Origin: Chryseobacterium sp.
Lineage (GTDB): Bacteria; Bacteroidota; Bacteroidia; Flavobacteriales; Weeksellaceae
Direction of reading: 5' to 3'
DNA length: 64,000 nt
NCBI RefSeq assembly: GCF_029240215.1
Contig: NZ_JARBTK010000002.1
Coordinates: forward strand, 248,001-312,000
Shown here in pieces: positions 8,636 through 17,684 of this stretch. The notes beneath the pieces are model-generated. The model was not told the origin of the DNA, ran no database searches, and saw only the letters and a program-made list of their open reading frames with translations. The position numbers were made by a program, and so were the translations under genes. Within the stretch, counting starts at the first letter, position 1. Each line of letters starts with the position of its first letter.

Positions 8636-9391
8636 ATGAAAACAAATTTCGTCCCTTCACTTATCATTGGAATAGCAGTAATTATTACCGCATTAATATT
8701 AGGTTCAAGCTTCAAAAACAGAAATGTGAAACAAGACACAATATCTGTTACGGGTCTTGGCTCCAAAGATTTCACATCAGATGAGATTCGATGGGGAGGA
8801 AGTTTTGATGCATCGGCAATGGACGCAAAGGACGCCTACAATTTAATTTTGCAGGATAAAGAAAAGGTAAAAGCTTTTTTCCAGAGCAAAGGTTTTAAAA
8901 ATGGCGAATTTTCTTTTGGCGGCGTCAATTTTTCAAAATCCTACCGCACTGTTACCAGTAAAGACTCCGAAGGTATTGAAAAGTCCGAAGAGATTTTTGA
9001 TGGTTACAAAGCCACACAAAGCATTTCATTTAATGCAAAGAAAAATCCGGCTTTGATGAGAAAAATAGAAACTGTGATGGATAAAACCGCAGAACTCATT
9101 AACAGCGGTGTACAATTTGAGCCCGGAACGCCACAATATACCTATTCTGATCTTGCTTCACTGAAGCATAATTTGATCGAAGCAGGTGCAAAAGATGCTA
9201 TGCAGAGAGCAGAAAAAATTGTAAATACCGCAGATGGAAGCCTTGGAAAACTAAAAGATGCCTCTATGGGTGTATTTCAAATTACCGCGAAAGGCTCAAC
9301 TGATGAAGACAGCTACGGTGGAAATTTTGACACTTCAAGTAAGGCAAAATCAGCGAGAATTACCGTGAGACTGACTTACAATTTAGATTAA
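8636..9391 (+). CDS. SIMPL domain (DUF541) membrane-anchored protein
   Basis: This 251-residue protein has one N-terminal hydrophobic segment (about residues 7-25, PSLIIGIAVIITALILGSSF) that works as a signal anchor, followed by a SIMPL/DUF541 domain. Recognisable phrases are TISVTGLGSKDFTSDEIRW near the start and AKSARITVRLTYNLD at the end. SIMPL proteins are periplasmic oligomers of poorly known role, some linked to oxidative stress. A TATCTTTG -7-like box lies at 8612-8619. The next gene follows after 14 bases. Confidence 0.85.
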   Translation: MKTNFVPSLIIGIAVIITALILGSSFKNRNVKQDTISVTGLGSKDFTSDEIRWGGSFDASAMDAKDAYNLILQDKEKVKAFFQSKGFKNGEFSFGGVNFSKSYRTVTSKDSEGIEKSEEIFDGYKATQSISFNAKKNPALMRKIETVMDKTAELINSGVQFEPGTPQYTYSDLASLKHNLIEAGAKDAMQRAEKIVNTADGSLGKLKDASMGVFQITAKGSTDEDSYGGNFDTSSKAKSARITVRLTYNLD

Positions 9392-9405
9392 ACTTTTTTA
9401 TAAAA

Positions 9406-9924
9406 ATGAGTTATAAAGAGAAATTAAAAAATATAAAAGCCTTTGTATTTGATGTAGACGGAGTTTTCACCGATGGAAGCGTTTATCTGATGCCTGGTGG
9501 AAATATGAGCAGAGTGATGAATGTCTTAGATGGTTATGCAGTCGTTAAAGCTCTAAAAAACAACTATTTAATCGGAGTAATAACCGGAGGAAATGACGAA
9601 ATGGTAAGACACCGAATCAATTATCTCGGAATTGAAGATTATTACGCAAAATCACACGATAAAATGGTGGATTATGCAGATTTTAAAAATAAATACAATT
9701 TAAAAAACGAAGAAATTCTTACCATGGGAGATGACCTTCCGGATCTTCATATGATGCAAAATTCGGCAATTTCAACCTGTCCGGAAAATGCAGTTCCCGA
9801 AATTAAAAATATTGCAGATTACATTTCACCAAAACAGGGTGGAAGTGGAGCAGTTCGTGATGTGATTGAACAGGTAATGAAAGTTCAGGGAAAATGGCAT
9901 GATGACAACACGCAATCTGTTTAA
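9406..9924 (+). CDS. kdsC: KdsC-like HAD phosphatase (KDO 8-phosphate phosphatase)
   Basis: This 172-residue single-domain HAD phosphatase of the cap-less C0 class has nucleophile motif I FDVDGVFTDG (Asp16 and Asp18), motif II in VITGG, and motif IV in MGDDLPDL. Size and the FDVDGVFTDG signature fit 3-deoxy-D-manno-octulosonate 8-phosphate phosphatase, which makes KDO for lipopolysaccharide. A YrbI-type sugar phosphatase acting on a related acid sugar is an alternative. The Maf gene follows after only a few bases. Confidence 0.85.
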   Translation: MSYKEKLKNIKAFVFDVDGVFTDGSVYLMPGGNMSRVMNVLDGYAVVKALKNNYLIGVITGGNDEMVRHRINYLGIEDYYAKSHDKMVDYADFKNKYNLKNEEILTMGDDLPDLHMMQNSAISTCPENAVPEIKNIADYISPKQGGSGAVRDVIEQVMKVQGKWHDDNTQSV

Positions 9925-9932
9925 AATTGAAT

Positions 9933-10487
9933 ATGAAAATACTTTTAGCATCGCAATCTCCAAGAAGAAAAGAATTACTCTCAAGCTTAGGATTTGACTT
10001 TGAAGTCGTAAAAATCGATTGTGAAGAAATTTTACCTGAAAATATTGAAATAGAAAAAGCTGCAGCTTATTTATCTGAATTAAAAGCAGATGCATTCAGA
10101 AAACTTGAAGCTGATGAAGTTCTAATTACCGCAGATACAGTTGTAGCTATTGACAATCAGATTCTTGGGAAACCAAAAGATGAAGCAGACGCAAAAAACA
10201 TGCTGCAGAAACTATCCGGAAAAACACATCAGGTTTTTACAGGGATTTCTATAAAAACTTTAGATAAGATAATTACCGAAACTGATGTTGCTGATGTAGA
10301 TTTTGAAGAAATTTCTGATGAAGAGATTGATTTTTATCTGAAAAATTACAAACCTTTCGATAAAGCCGGGAGCTATGGCATTCAGGAATGGCTCGGAATG
10401 GCGAAAATTAAAAAAATGAATGGGAGTTTTTATACCATTATGGGACTTCCTACTCATTTGGTTTACAAAATTTTAAAAGAAATATAA
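9933..10487 (+). CDS. maf: Maf-family nucleotide pyrophosphatase
   Basis: This 184-residue protein starts with the Maf signature ILLASQSPRRKELL (residues 3-16) and has the second conserved block TADTVVAIDNQILGKPKD and the DKAGSYGIQEW block (about 140-150). Maf proteins hydrolyse nucleoside triphosphates such as dTTP/UTP or modified nucleotides. I chose the ATG at 9933 over a TTG two codons upstream because it gives the canonical MKILLASQSPRR start. It is probably co-transcribed with the KdsC-like gene. Confidence 0.92.
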   Translation: MKILLASQSPRRKELLSSLGFDFEVVKIDCEEILPENIEIEKAAAYLSELKADAFRKLEADEVLITADTVVAIDNQILGKPKDEADAKNMLQKLSGKTHQVFTGISIKTLDKIITETDVADVDFEEISDEEIDFYLKNYKPFDKAGSYGIQEWLGMAKIKKMNGSFYTIMGLPTHLVYKILKEI

Positions 10488-10574
10488 ATAAATTCCCCAT
10501 AAAATTTTATTATTTTTACAGAATCATCAATCTGATCAGATAATAAAAAGCAGATTAGAGAGTTATATTGAATA

Positions 10575-13175
10575 ATGAAAAAGAATATTATATTCCTTTT
10601 AGCAGCGATTATCGTTGTTTCCTGCACTACCAAGGTAAAAAAGCCGGAAGCGAGATCTAAATTTCTAAAAGGTTTCTCCACATATTACAATACGCTTTTT
10701 AATGCAAAAGACGCATTAAACAGTGAATTTACAAGCAGAGATAAAGCTCATAAAGACAATTTTTATGCGCCGCACATTCCTATCCTTACCTACGAAGAAC
10801 AGCCGATTGGTAGTGATCTTGGACAATCTTCTGCGTTTGCAGAAAACTCGATGAAGATGGCAGATGTCAACCGTCCTTCAGCTTCGAATAGTAGCAGAAG
10901 TGCACCGGGAATGCCTCCTCCTGGAAATTCAGTTCCTGGAATGCCACAAGATCCCAACAATCCACAAGGAAAAGGTGCAACCACCCTCGAAATTGCAGAA
11001 GCAAAAGCTTTAAAGGCAATCGGAAAATATTCTGTCATCAGAAAAGGGGAGGAGCAGAACAAAACTATTTTTGACGCTTATATCATTCTTGCACAATCAC
11101 GTATTTATCAGGGAAAATCAAGACAGGCTCTTGATGCACTTAACTACGTTTTTACCCATATGAAGGAAGACAAAAGACTTCCTTTAGCAAGAGTTTATGA
11201 AGGTTTAGCATACGCCGAACTTAAAGATTACTACAAGTCTGATCAGATTTTTGCAAAACTGAAAAGCGAAGGAATCAGTAAAGATCATGACAAACTTCTG
11301 AGTATTTATTATTCTGAATCCCTTTTGGATGCCGGTAAAAAAGAAGAAGCCGTAAAAGAGCTTGACCGTGCTTTTGAACTGAACGGGAACAGAAAACTGA
11401 AAAGCAGAATTGCATTTTTGAGAGGGCAGGTTTTAACGGAATTAGGAAGAAATGAGCCAGCTCGTGAAAGCTTTATGGCGGCTTACAAATATGCCAATGA
11501 TTTTGAATTTGAGGTAAAATCACAAATCGAAATCGCAAAAACTTTTAACGGAAAAGGTGATTACAACGGTGCTAAAAAATACCTTGAAGATATCAGTAAA
11601 AAAGGAACGTACGAATCAAGAAAAAATGAGTTTTACTATGCTTTAGGCCTAATGGCAAACAAAGCAGGAAAACCAGAAGAAGGACAGGAATATTTCAGGA
11701 AATCTCTTTTGGAAAAAGTTTCAGATCCGCAGGTACGTGGTTTGGCTTATTATGAGATCGGAAGAAGATATTTAGATAAAAATGATTATATCGGGGCAGG
11801 TGCATATTATGATTCTGCATTGGCAACGATGACTTATGAACCTTCAAAAATACTTTTAAAAGATCAGTCAGCAAATATTAAGAAAATCTCTAAAAACTAT
11901 TATCTGATCAGAAAAAATGACAGTATTCTTACCATAGCGAGAATGTCTGAAGCTCAGAAAACAGAATATTTTGCCAAACATATCGAAAAGCTTAAAGCAA
12001 AAGAAGCGAAAGAAGAATTAGAAAGATTGCGCGCAGAAAGAAACAAAGGCTTTGATACAGGAGATTATAATGCCAATTCACTTTTTGCAAACGGTTCAAA
12101 TTCTTTTGAAGATTTCGGAACGGCTACAAAAGGATTTTATTATGGAAATACAGGAACAGTAAGCAAAGGAACCTCAACATTTAAGCAGGTTTGGGGAGAC
12201 AGAGCATTGGTGGATAACTGGCGTTATTCTAAGAAAATGGCTTCTATTGAAGATATGAAAAATGAAGCTTTAGGTATAAATACAGCGCCGAACCCAAGAC
12301 GTTTTGAACCTGCATATTATATTGAGCAGATTCCGAATGATGAAGCCAGATTATCTCAACTTAAAAAAGACCGAGACACAGCTTCTTTGGGTCTTGGAAT
12401 CATGTATCAGAACTATTTTACCAATACACCTTTAGCAACAAAAACGCTGTATGATTTGGTAGATGTAAAACCTGAAGAAAAAGTAATGCTGCAGGCTTTG
12501 TATGAGATTTTTGCTATGAATTATGAGAAAAACCCGCAGGTTTCAGCAAGGGCAAAACAAATCTTATTGACAGATTATCCTTACAGTTCTTATGCAGAAT
12601 TTGCAAGAAACCCCAAAAACAATACATTTGTAAAATCATCTCCGGAAACAGAAAATGATTACAAAATGGCATATGCTTTATTCGAATCTGAGAAATTTGC
12701 AGAAAGCCAAAATATCATTGATCAGGCGATTTTGAAAAATCCTAAAGATGCACTCGTTCCTAAACTTTCTCTTCTGAATGCTTTTAATGCAGGAAAATCA
12801 AGTGGAAAAGAGGTGATGATTCTGCAATTGGAACAGATCGTTTTAAATTACGGTAAAACTCCTGAAGGCGAAAAGGCAAAAGAAATGCTGAATTATCTTA
12901 AAAGTGATGTTACGTTTCAATCCACAGATAATAAAGGGAATGTTGTTTCTCAAAATGTTACCAATATTCCTCAAAAACCGTCTGAATTTAGTCAGCCAAC
13001 GCAGAAGATTCAACAAAATAATATAACCGCTCCGGGAAATCAGAACAATCCGCTGCCGAACAGTTCACAACCCATGAATAATGCCATACAAAGCAATGTT
13101 CCTAAGAAACCGGATATGAATAGCAACACTCAACAACTACAACCGGCAACATCAGTTCCCGCGCAGAAAAAATAA
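10575..13175 (+). CDS. sprE: SprE/PorW-like TPR lipoprotein (type IX secretion)
   Basis: This 866-residue lipoprotein has its lipobox cysteine at residue 17 (AAIIVVSC). The N-terminal region KFLKGFSTYYNTLFNAKDAL and the overall size match SprE of Flavobacterium johnsoniae and PorW of Porphyromonas, TPR lipoproteins needed for type IX secretion and gliding. Many helical TPR-like repeats fill about residues 130-420 and 560-760. A low-complexity Met/Pro/Gly insert (about 105-135) and a Gln/Asn/Pro-rich tail (about 800-866) are disordered. The gene stands alone and converges on tsaB. The sprE assignment rests on remembered similarity. Confidence 0.75.
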   Translation: MKKNIIFLLAAIIVVSCTTKVKKPEARSKFLKGFSTYYNTLFNAKDALNSEFTSRDKAHKDNFYAPHIPILTYEEQPIGSDLGQSSAFAENSMKMADVNRPSASNSSRSAPGMPPPGNSVPGMPQDPNNPQGKGATTLEIAEAKALKAIGKYSVIRKGEEQNKTIFDAYIILAQSRIYQGKSRQALDALNYVFTHMKEDKRLPLARVYEGLAYAELKDYYKSDQIFAKLKSEGISKDHDKLLSIYYSESLLDAGKKEEAVKELDRAFELNGNRKLKSRIAFLRGQVLTELGRNEPARESFMAAYKYANDFEFEVKSQIEIAKTFNGKGDYNGAKKYLEDISKKGTYESRKNEFYYALGLMANKAGKPEEGQEYFRKSLLEKVSDPQVRGLAYYEIGRRYLDKNDYIGAGAYYDSALATMTYEPSKILLKDQSANIKKISKNYYLIRKNDSILTIARMSEAQKTEYFAKHIEKLKAKEAKEELERLRAERNKGFDTGDYNANSLFANGSNSFEDFGTATKGFYYGNTGTVSKGTSTFKQVWGDRALVDNWRYSKKMASIEDMKNEALGINTAPNPRRFEPAYYIEQIPNDEARLSQLKKDRDTASLGLGIMYQNYFTNTPLATKTLYDLVDVKPEEKVMLQALYEIFAMNYEKNPQVSARAKQILLTDYPYSSYAEFARNPKNNTFVKSSPETENDYKMAYALFESEKFAESQNIIDQAILKNPKDALVPKLSLLNAFNAGKSSGKEVMILQLEQIVLNYGKTPEGEKAKEMLNYLKSDVTFQSTDNKGNVVSQNVTNIPQKPSEFSQPTQKIQQNNITAPGNQNNPLPNSSQPMNNAIQSNVPKKPDMNSNTQQLQPATSVPAQKK

Positions 13176-13180
13176 ACAAA

Positions 13181-13204
13181 AAAGCGAAGATCAGTCTTCG
13201 CTTT
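13181..13204. terminator. Bidirectional terminator overlapping the tsaB 3' end
   Basis: AAAGCGAAGA (13181-13190) pairs with TCTTCGCTTT (13195-13204), with A-runs and T-runs on both sides. The right arm lies inside the last codons of tsaB, so the two convergent genes share one hairpin. Confidence 0.75.
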
Positions 13205-13871
13205 TTTTCTTTTTAACTCCGTGAAATTCTTTTAAATAAAAAGGTTCGAAGTAGGCTATATCTTCAAAATCTTTATTCTCGATTTTCTCTAAAGTTTTCT
13301 TTACTAAATATTGAGCAGAAGGGTAGATATCTTCATTAAACTCAGCATTGGGAAGCTGTAAAATTTCCTTTGCTTTTTTTGCGCCGTCACCAACGAAAAT
13401 GATTTTTTTATCTTTAAATTCCTGAAAAGATGTTTCATCTAAAATTTTAGCTTCGATCGGCGTAATTTCATCTCCTTTATTTCCGTCGTAAACGGCAGTA
13501 TAAACCTCCATTCTTCTTGCATCGACTAAAGGTATGACAAAATCATAGTTTTGATTTAAAAACGGCTCTATCATGCTTTCCAAAGAATTGACAGCAATTA
13601 AAGGAATTTTCAGTCCGTAGCAAAAACCTTTTGCAGACGCAGAACCTATTCTTAATCCGGTATAAGAACCCGGACCTTTTCCTAAAGAAACTGCTTCGAT
13701 ATCTTTTATTGACAGTTCAGCACCTTCCAAAGCCCATTCTACAAATGAGTGAAGACTTTCTGACTGTTTATAATTTTCTGAAACTTCTTCGCATACACAC
13801 AACAGCTTTTCATTATCCGAAATGGCTACTGAGCAGTTTTTTGAAGATGTTTCAAGGTATAGGATTTTCAT
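13191..13871 (-). CDS. tsaB: tRNA threonylcarbamoyladenosine biosynthesis protein TsaB
   Basis: This 226-residue ASKHA-fold protein begins MKILYLETSSKNCSVAI and has the TsaB signature KGPGSYTGLRIGSASAKGF (about residues 66-84). TsaB partners TsaD and TsaE to make the t6A modification at position 37 of ANN-decoding tRNAs. Length is normal for the family. The C-terminus (HGVKKKKSED) is encoded by bases that also form the terminator hairpin shared with the SprE-like gene. The next leftward gene upstream is a DUF4440-like protein, functionally unrelated. Confidence 0.92.
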   Translation of the reverse strand: MKILYLETSSKNCSVAISDNEKLLCVCEEVSENYKQSESLHSFVEWALEGAELSIKDIEAVSLGKGPGSYTGLRIGSASAKGFCYGLKIPLIAVNSLESMIEPFLNQNYDFVIPLVDARRMEVYTAVYDGNKGDEITPIEAKILDETSFQEFKDKKIIFVGDGAKKAKEILQLPNAEFNEDIYPSAQYLVKKTLEKIENKDFEDIAYFEPFYLKEFHGVKKKKSED

Positions 13872-13893
13872 TAATCTAAAGATTTTTGCAAAT

Positions 13894-14325
13894 TTATGGC
13901 TTTATTTCCACACTTTGTCGACTCCAAAGTTTCCAGACAGATTTCTTTTTGATCCAGATTTCAAGCACTGCAAGCTTCATTTCAAAATCATAATTTTTGT
14001 AGAGACCTGCAACTTTGATGATTCTTCTGAGACTGATGGTGTTTTTTAATTTTTTAATTTCAGAAACTTCAGACTGTCTGATTTCTTTGTAAATCACTTT
14101 TTTTGATGAGAAATCTTTTTTAAAATCATTCAAATTCTGAACCCAACCGTTGGAATGTCCGAAAGATACCTCTGAACACAAAAGATCTATAATTTTGTCA
14201 TCGTTATTCTGCATGAGAGAATCAAGCCTTTTTGCTTCTGATAGAACTGCTTTTTCATGTTTTGAATAACTTTGAGAAAGTGCAGAAATAGAGAAGAAGA
14301 AAAAAATGAAAACTAAATATTTCAT
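13894..14325 (-). CDS. Secreted NTF2-like (DUF4440) protein
   Basis: This 143-residue protein has a signal peptide (MKYLVFIFFFFSISALSQS) and a single NTF2-like/DUF4440 domain. A helix, AVLSEAKRLDSLMQNNDDKI, is followed by LLCSEVSFGHSNGWVQNLND, the typical pattern in which a small cone-shaped fold binds ligands. No catalytic residues can be assigned. It lies 5 bases downstream of the SDR gene, so it is probably in the same leftward transcript. Confidence 0.7.
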   Translation of the reverse strand: MKYLVFIFFFFSISALSQSYSKHEKAVLSEAKRLDSLMQNNDDKIIDLLCSEVSFGHSNGWVQNLNDFKKDFSSKKVIYKEIRQSEVSEIKKLKNTISLRRIIKVAGLYKNYDFEMKLAVLEIWIKKKSVWKLWSRQSVEIKP

Positions 14326-14330
14326 TCAGA

Positions 14331-15083
14331 TTATCCTTTTCTGTAAATCGTTCTCGGTTCGCTTTGAGCACTCGGATAAATCGTCATATCTGAAACGGTA
14401 ACGTGTTGCGGGGCATTCACACAATAAGCAATGGCATCTGCAATATCTTCTGCTTTTAAAGCTTCGTAACCTGCATAAACGGTTGCAGCTCTCTCCTGAT
14501 CTCCTTTAAATCTAACCAAAGAAAAATCTGTTTCTACCGCTCCAGGTTGGATATTGGTTACCCTGATTCCAAATTCGGTAAGTTCAATTCGCATTCCTTC
14601 CGAAATAACATCAACAGCTTTTTTTGTTGCGCAATACACAACACCGTTTGCATAAGTCTGTCTTGCGGCAACCGAACTGATATTGATAATATGTCCTGAA
14701 TTCCTTTCCTTCATCATCGGAATAAGCGTTTTGGATACATATAAAAGTCCTTTTACATTTCCATCGATCATAGAATCCCAATCTGAAGTGTTTCCGGCTG
14801 AAAGTGGCTCTAAACCATGCGCATTGCCTGCATTGTTGATGAGAACGTCAATGTTTTTCCATTCTTCTGGCAGAGAATTGATAGCATTTTCAACTTCTAC
14901 AAGGTTTCTGACATCAAATTTTAGCGTAAAAACTTCGGTGAAAGCTGATAATTCCGTTTTTACAGATTCTAAAACTTCTGCACGTCTTCCGCAAATAATG
15001 ATTCTGTTGCCTTGTTTTGCGAAAAGTTCTGCGGTGGATTTTCCGATTCCGGAAGTTGCTCCGGTGATGAGTATTGTCTTCAT
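14331..15083 (-). CDS. Short-chain dehydrogenase (YdfG-like)
   Basis: This 250-residue classical SDR has cofactor motif TGATSGIGKSTAELF (residues 6-20), NNAG in LINNAGNAHGLEP, catalytic Ser in NISSVAA, and YxxxK in VYCATKKAV. GRRAEVLESV after beta-2 suggests NADP preference. The closest type is the YdfG/serine 3-dehydrogenase group acting on 3-hydroxy acids; the substrate here is not known. I chose the ATG at 15083 because upstream residues run into repetitive intergenic DNA with no SDR similarity. Confidence 0.85.
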   Translation of the reverse strand: MKTILITGATSGIGKSTAELFAKQGNRIIICGRRAEVLESVKTELSAFTEVFTLKFDVRNLVEVENAINSLPEEWKNIDVLINNAGNAHGLEPLSAGNTSDWDSMIDGNVKGLLYVSKTLIPMMKERNSGHIINISSVAARQTYANGVVYCATKKAVDVISEGMRIELTEFGIRVTNIQPGAVETDFSLVRFKGDQERAATVYAGYEALKAEDIADAIAYCVNAPQHVTVSDMTIYPSAQSEPRTIYRKG

Positions 15084-15097
15084 ATTTTTGTTAGCAT

Positions 15098-15118
15098 TTG
15101 GCTGTTGGCAATTGGCTA
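15098..15118. repeat. Short heptamer tandem repeat (TTGGCNN x3)
   Basis: Three consecutive 7-mers, TTGGCTG, TTGGCAA and TTGGCTA, lie in the gap between yraN and the SDR gene. This is a small imperfect array with the same 7-bp period as the larger ATCTTTA array at 7696. Confidence 0.5.
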
Positions 15119-15141
15119 ATAGATAAAAGCCTGCAGCGATA

Positions 15142-15513
15142 TTAATTAGCATCGAATGCCTGAAAAGCATCCGAAATATGTTCTATTATTAAATTTCCTT
15201 TTTGATCAGGGAGTACAGAGATGATGTCAAACCTCACTTCCTGATTTTTATTAAATTCTTCCATAAAATGGTTGGCTGCGGTAACAATTGACTTGATTTT
15301 TCCTTTCGTAACAGCTTCTTGAGGCAGAATAAAAAAATCGGTTGATCTGGCTTTAACTTCTGTGACAATAATCAAATTGTCTTTTTCAGAAATAATATCA
15401 ATTTCAGTTTTTTTAAACCTAAAATTTCGGACCAAAATTCTATAGCCGTTTTTCACTAAATATTCGGCCGATAAATCTTCTGCTTTTTTTCCTAAATCGT
15501 TGTGATCTGCCAT
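15142..15513 (-). CDS. yraN: YraN/UPF0102 nuclease-fold protein
   Basis: This 123-residue protein of UPF0102 has the family opening GKKAEDLSAEYLVKNGYRIL and the nuclease-like core in which E-I-D (KKTEIDIIS) and E-V-K (TEVKARST) form the PD-(D/E)xK-type site. The fold is that of Holliday-junction resolvase-like endonucleases; the cellular role is uncertain. It follows the DoxX-like gene by 1 base and precedes the SDR gene in a dense leftward run. Confidence 0.9.
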   Translation of the reverse strand: MADHNDLGKKAEDLSAEYLVKNGYRILVRNFRFKKTEIDIISEKDNLIIVTEVKARSTDFFILPQEAVTKGKIKSIVTAANHFMEEFNKNQEVRFDIISVLPDQKGNLIIEHISDAFQAFDAN

Positions 15514-15514
15514 T

Positions 15515-15865
15515 TTATTTTCTAAATTGATAAGCCCACCAAATCAACACAATCTGCAAAGGAAGTCTCAAAATAGTCAGCCAAAAATATTTATGATGAA
15601 TCAGAGAAAACTTTCTTGCCATCTCGATATTTGCCGGAAAAACTGCGATAAATAAAGCGATGCAAAGATAAGCTCCAACTTTTTGAGTTTCCGGAAATAG
15701 AAGAAGAATGCCACACAAAATTTCTACTAATCCGCTTATGTAAACCATTTTCAAATGAGAAGGAATATAATCAGGCATGATTTTCATGAAAATATGAGGT
15801 TTCACAAAATGTAAAACCCCTGCTACAATCAGGAAAAATGCGAGTACAAATTTTGAGTAAAACAT
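15515..15865 (-). CDS. DoxX/MauE-like small membrane protein
   Basis: This 116-residue protein has four predicted membrane helices (about residues 3-20, 44-63, 67-85, 95-112). The sequence KFVLAFFLIVAGVLHFVKP at the start and VEILCGILLLFPETQKVGAYLCI in the middle are typical of DoxX-like/DUF proteins. Functions reported for the superfamily vary and none can be assigned here. It sits between the LD-carboxypeptidase gene (its stop is directly upstream) and yraN, so all three are likely co-transcribed. Confidence 0.75.
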   Translation of the reverse strand: MFYSKFVLAFFLIVAGVLHFVKPHIFMKIMPDYIPSHLKMVYISGLVEILCGILLLFPETQKVGAYLCIALFIAVFPANIEMARKFSLIHHKYFWLTILRLPLQIVLIWWAYQFRK

Positions 15866-16798
15866 TTACTTTTTAAAATTTAATGAAATTGTTTTTCCAA
15901 CTTTCAGGGAAACTTCTGAACCAATAATTAATGGTCTGTTGTCACGAATATGCCCGTTTGGGAAACCAAAAACAACCGGAAAATTGTATTTTGAAATTCT
16001 GTCTAAAATCAATTTATTGGCAAACTCATCAAAACTCTCTTCATATTGTTTGTTTTCTTTTTCGTCGCCCATATTGGTCATTCCGCCAATAATTAAGCCT
16101 TTTATTTTTGTGAAAACTCCAGCTAATTCTAAGCTCATGATCATTCGGTCGAGTGCATAAAAGTTTTCGCCAATATCTTCGATGAATAATATTTTATCTT
16201 TAAAATCAAAAGAATATTTCGTTCCTAGAAGAGCATAAATTAGCGCTAAATTTCCTCCAATCAATTCACCTTCCACATTACCTTCTTTATTAAAATGATT
16301 CGATTTTAAAGTATATTTTAAAGTTTTTCCTTTTAGAATATTAAAAGTAAGATCATAGCTTTCATCCGTAACTCCAAAACTTGAGGTTTTAATGGTTTGT
16401 CCGTGAATCGAAGCAAAACCTTTTTTCAATAAATAACTTTGAATAACGGTATTATCAGAATAACCGATGTACCATTTGGGGTTTTTAGCAAAACCTTTTA
16501 AATTTAGATTTTCAACTAAATGTTGACAACCGTAACCTCCACGAGAAGCCCAGATTGCAGAAATTTCAGGATCGTTTAATGCCCAATTGATGTCTTTTGT
16601 TCTTTGTTCTTCAGTTCCGGCATAGTTGTATCCGTTTGAAAATTTAGTATACAGATTTTCACCTAAAACAGTTTCAAAACCTTTGCTTTTAATTATTTGT
16701 AAACCTTTCTCAAGCTGAGTGGGGTCTACAGCTCCTGCAGGAGAAATAATGGCAATTTTATCACTTTTTTTAAGGGATTTCGGAAATATTTTTTTCAT
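15866..16798 (-). CDS. LD-carboxypeptidase (peptidase family S66)
   Basis: This 310-residue protein matches the S66 family that removes the terminal D-Ala from murein tetrapeptides during peptidoglycan recycling. The nucleophile is Ser114 in IGYSDNT, and the other catalytic residues fit Glu207 (FIEDIGE) and His283 (FPNGHIRDNRP). The cofactor-free alpha/beta N-terminal phrase KIAIISPAGAVDPTQLEKG is standard. There is no signal peptide, so it is cytosolic. It is followed directly by the DoxX-like gene. Confidence 0.9.
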   Translation of the reverse strand: MKKIFPKSLKKSDKIAIISPAGAVDPTQLEKGLQIIKSKGFETVLGENLYTKFSNGYNYAGTEEQRTKDINWALNDPEISAIWASRGGYGCQHLVENLNLKGFAKNPKWYIGYSDNTVIQSYLLKKGFASIHGQTIKTSSFGVTDESYDLTFNILKGKTLKYTLKSNHFNKEGNVEGELIGGNLALIYALLGTKYSFDFKDKILFIEDIGENFYALDRMIMSLELAGVFTKIKGLIIGGMTNMGDEKENKQYEESFDEFANKLILDRISKYNFPVVFGFPNGHIRDNRPLIIGSEVSLKVGKTISLNFKK

Positions 16799-16835
16799 TG
16801 ATCAACTGATGTTTTTAATTTAAACCCAACTTGTT

Positions 16836-17522
16836 TTATGGTTCTTTTTTGTAGATAAGTTCTTTTTTCTCAGCCTCTTCGAGTTTTTTATCAAACTGAT
16901 TAAATTTTTTGAAACTCTGAAGGAAGATAAAAAAGCTGAAGAGAATTAAGACTGCACCGACACCTTTTCTTATATTGTTTGCCAATTTTTGTGTAAGCCT
17001 GTCATGGAATTGTTTTGCCAGAAAAATTTTAAGAAAATCAATCATTAAATACGTAGAAATCACCAAACCTAAGTAAAGAACCATATTTCCTGTATCGGGA
17101 TATTGGTTTCTGACACCTATAACGGTTACGAGCCAAAAAAGGACAACTCCTACATTCAAAAGATTTAGAAGAAAGCCATTAAGGAAAGTTTTAATGTAAT
17201 TCTGGCTGATGATTTTTTCTTCGCCTGGTAAGTGCATTTTGGTTTTGGTAACCAACATAATAATCCCATATGAGAGAATCAGAATAGAGGTAATTCTATA
17301 AAAACCAGGATGTTTGTCGATGAGACTTACAATATCTGCACTTGCATAATAAGCCGCTATAATACACAATAAATCTGCTGTAATAACACCGAAATCCAGC
17401 GCTAAAGCATGTCTCGGACCTCTTGTAAAACTGGTTTCTATCAAGAGAAAAAAAATAGGCCCAATGAAAACCAGGCTCAACATAAAACCCAGACCAACGG
17501 CCGACAATACAAGTTCAAACAT
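16836..17522 (-). CDS. LysE-family exporter
   Basis: This 228-residue membrane protein has about six helices. The start LVLSAVGLGFMLSLVFIGPIF and the segment ETSFTRGPRHALALDFGVITADLL are the hallmark of the LysE/RhtB amino-acid exporter fold. The substrate cannot be inferred. The C-terminus is charged and cytoplasmic. It is the first gene of a leftward run that continues into the LD-carboxypeptidase. Confidence 0.85.
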   Translation of the reverse strand: MFELVLSAVGLGFMLSLVFIGPIFFLLIETSFTRGPRHALALDFGVITADLLCIIAAYYASADIVSLIDKHPGFYRITSILILSYGIIMLVTKTKMHLPGEEKIISQNYIKTFLNGFLLNLLNVGVVLFWLVTVIGVRNQYPDTGNMVLYLGLVISTYLMIDFLKIFLAKQFHDRLTQKLANNIRKGVGAVLILFSFFIFLQSFKKFNQFDKKLEEAEKKELIYKKEP

Positions 17523-17628
17523 TTATAATTTGTTTCAAATTCAAATTTAAAGATTATATTTTTATTTGAGTTTAAAAATGATTTTTTTAAGCAGAAATTG
17601 TATTTTTAAAAACTTTTCAAACAAAAAA

Positions 17629-17652
17629 AGACTGTCGCATTCGGACAGTCTT
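17629..17652 (-). terminator. Terminator of the TSP3-rnr operon
   Basis: AAGACTGTC (17629-17637) pairs with GACAGTCTT (17644-17652). On the minus strand the hairpin is followed by a T-run, about 30 bases past the last gene of the operon. Confidence 0.8.
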
Positions 17653-17684
17653 CATTATTTAAATTGAAATAGCACGCTTTAAAT

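Noticed and set aside
15098..15118. Three TTGGCNN heptamers as a second slippage locus like the ATCTTTA array
   Set aside because: Only three imperfect units are present, too few and too varied to claim active slippage; kept only as a short repeat.
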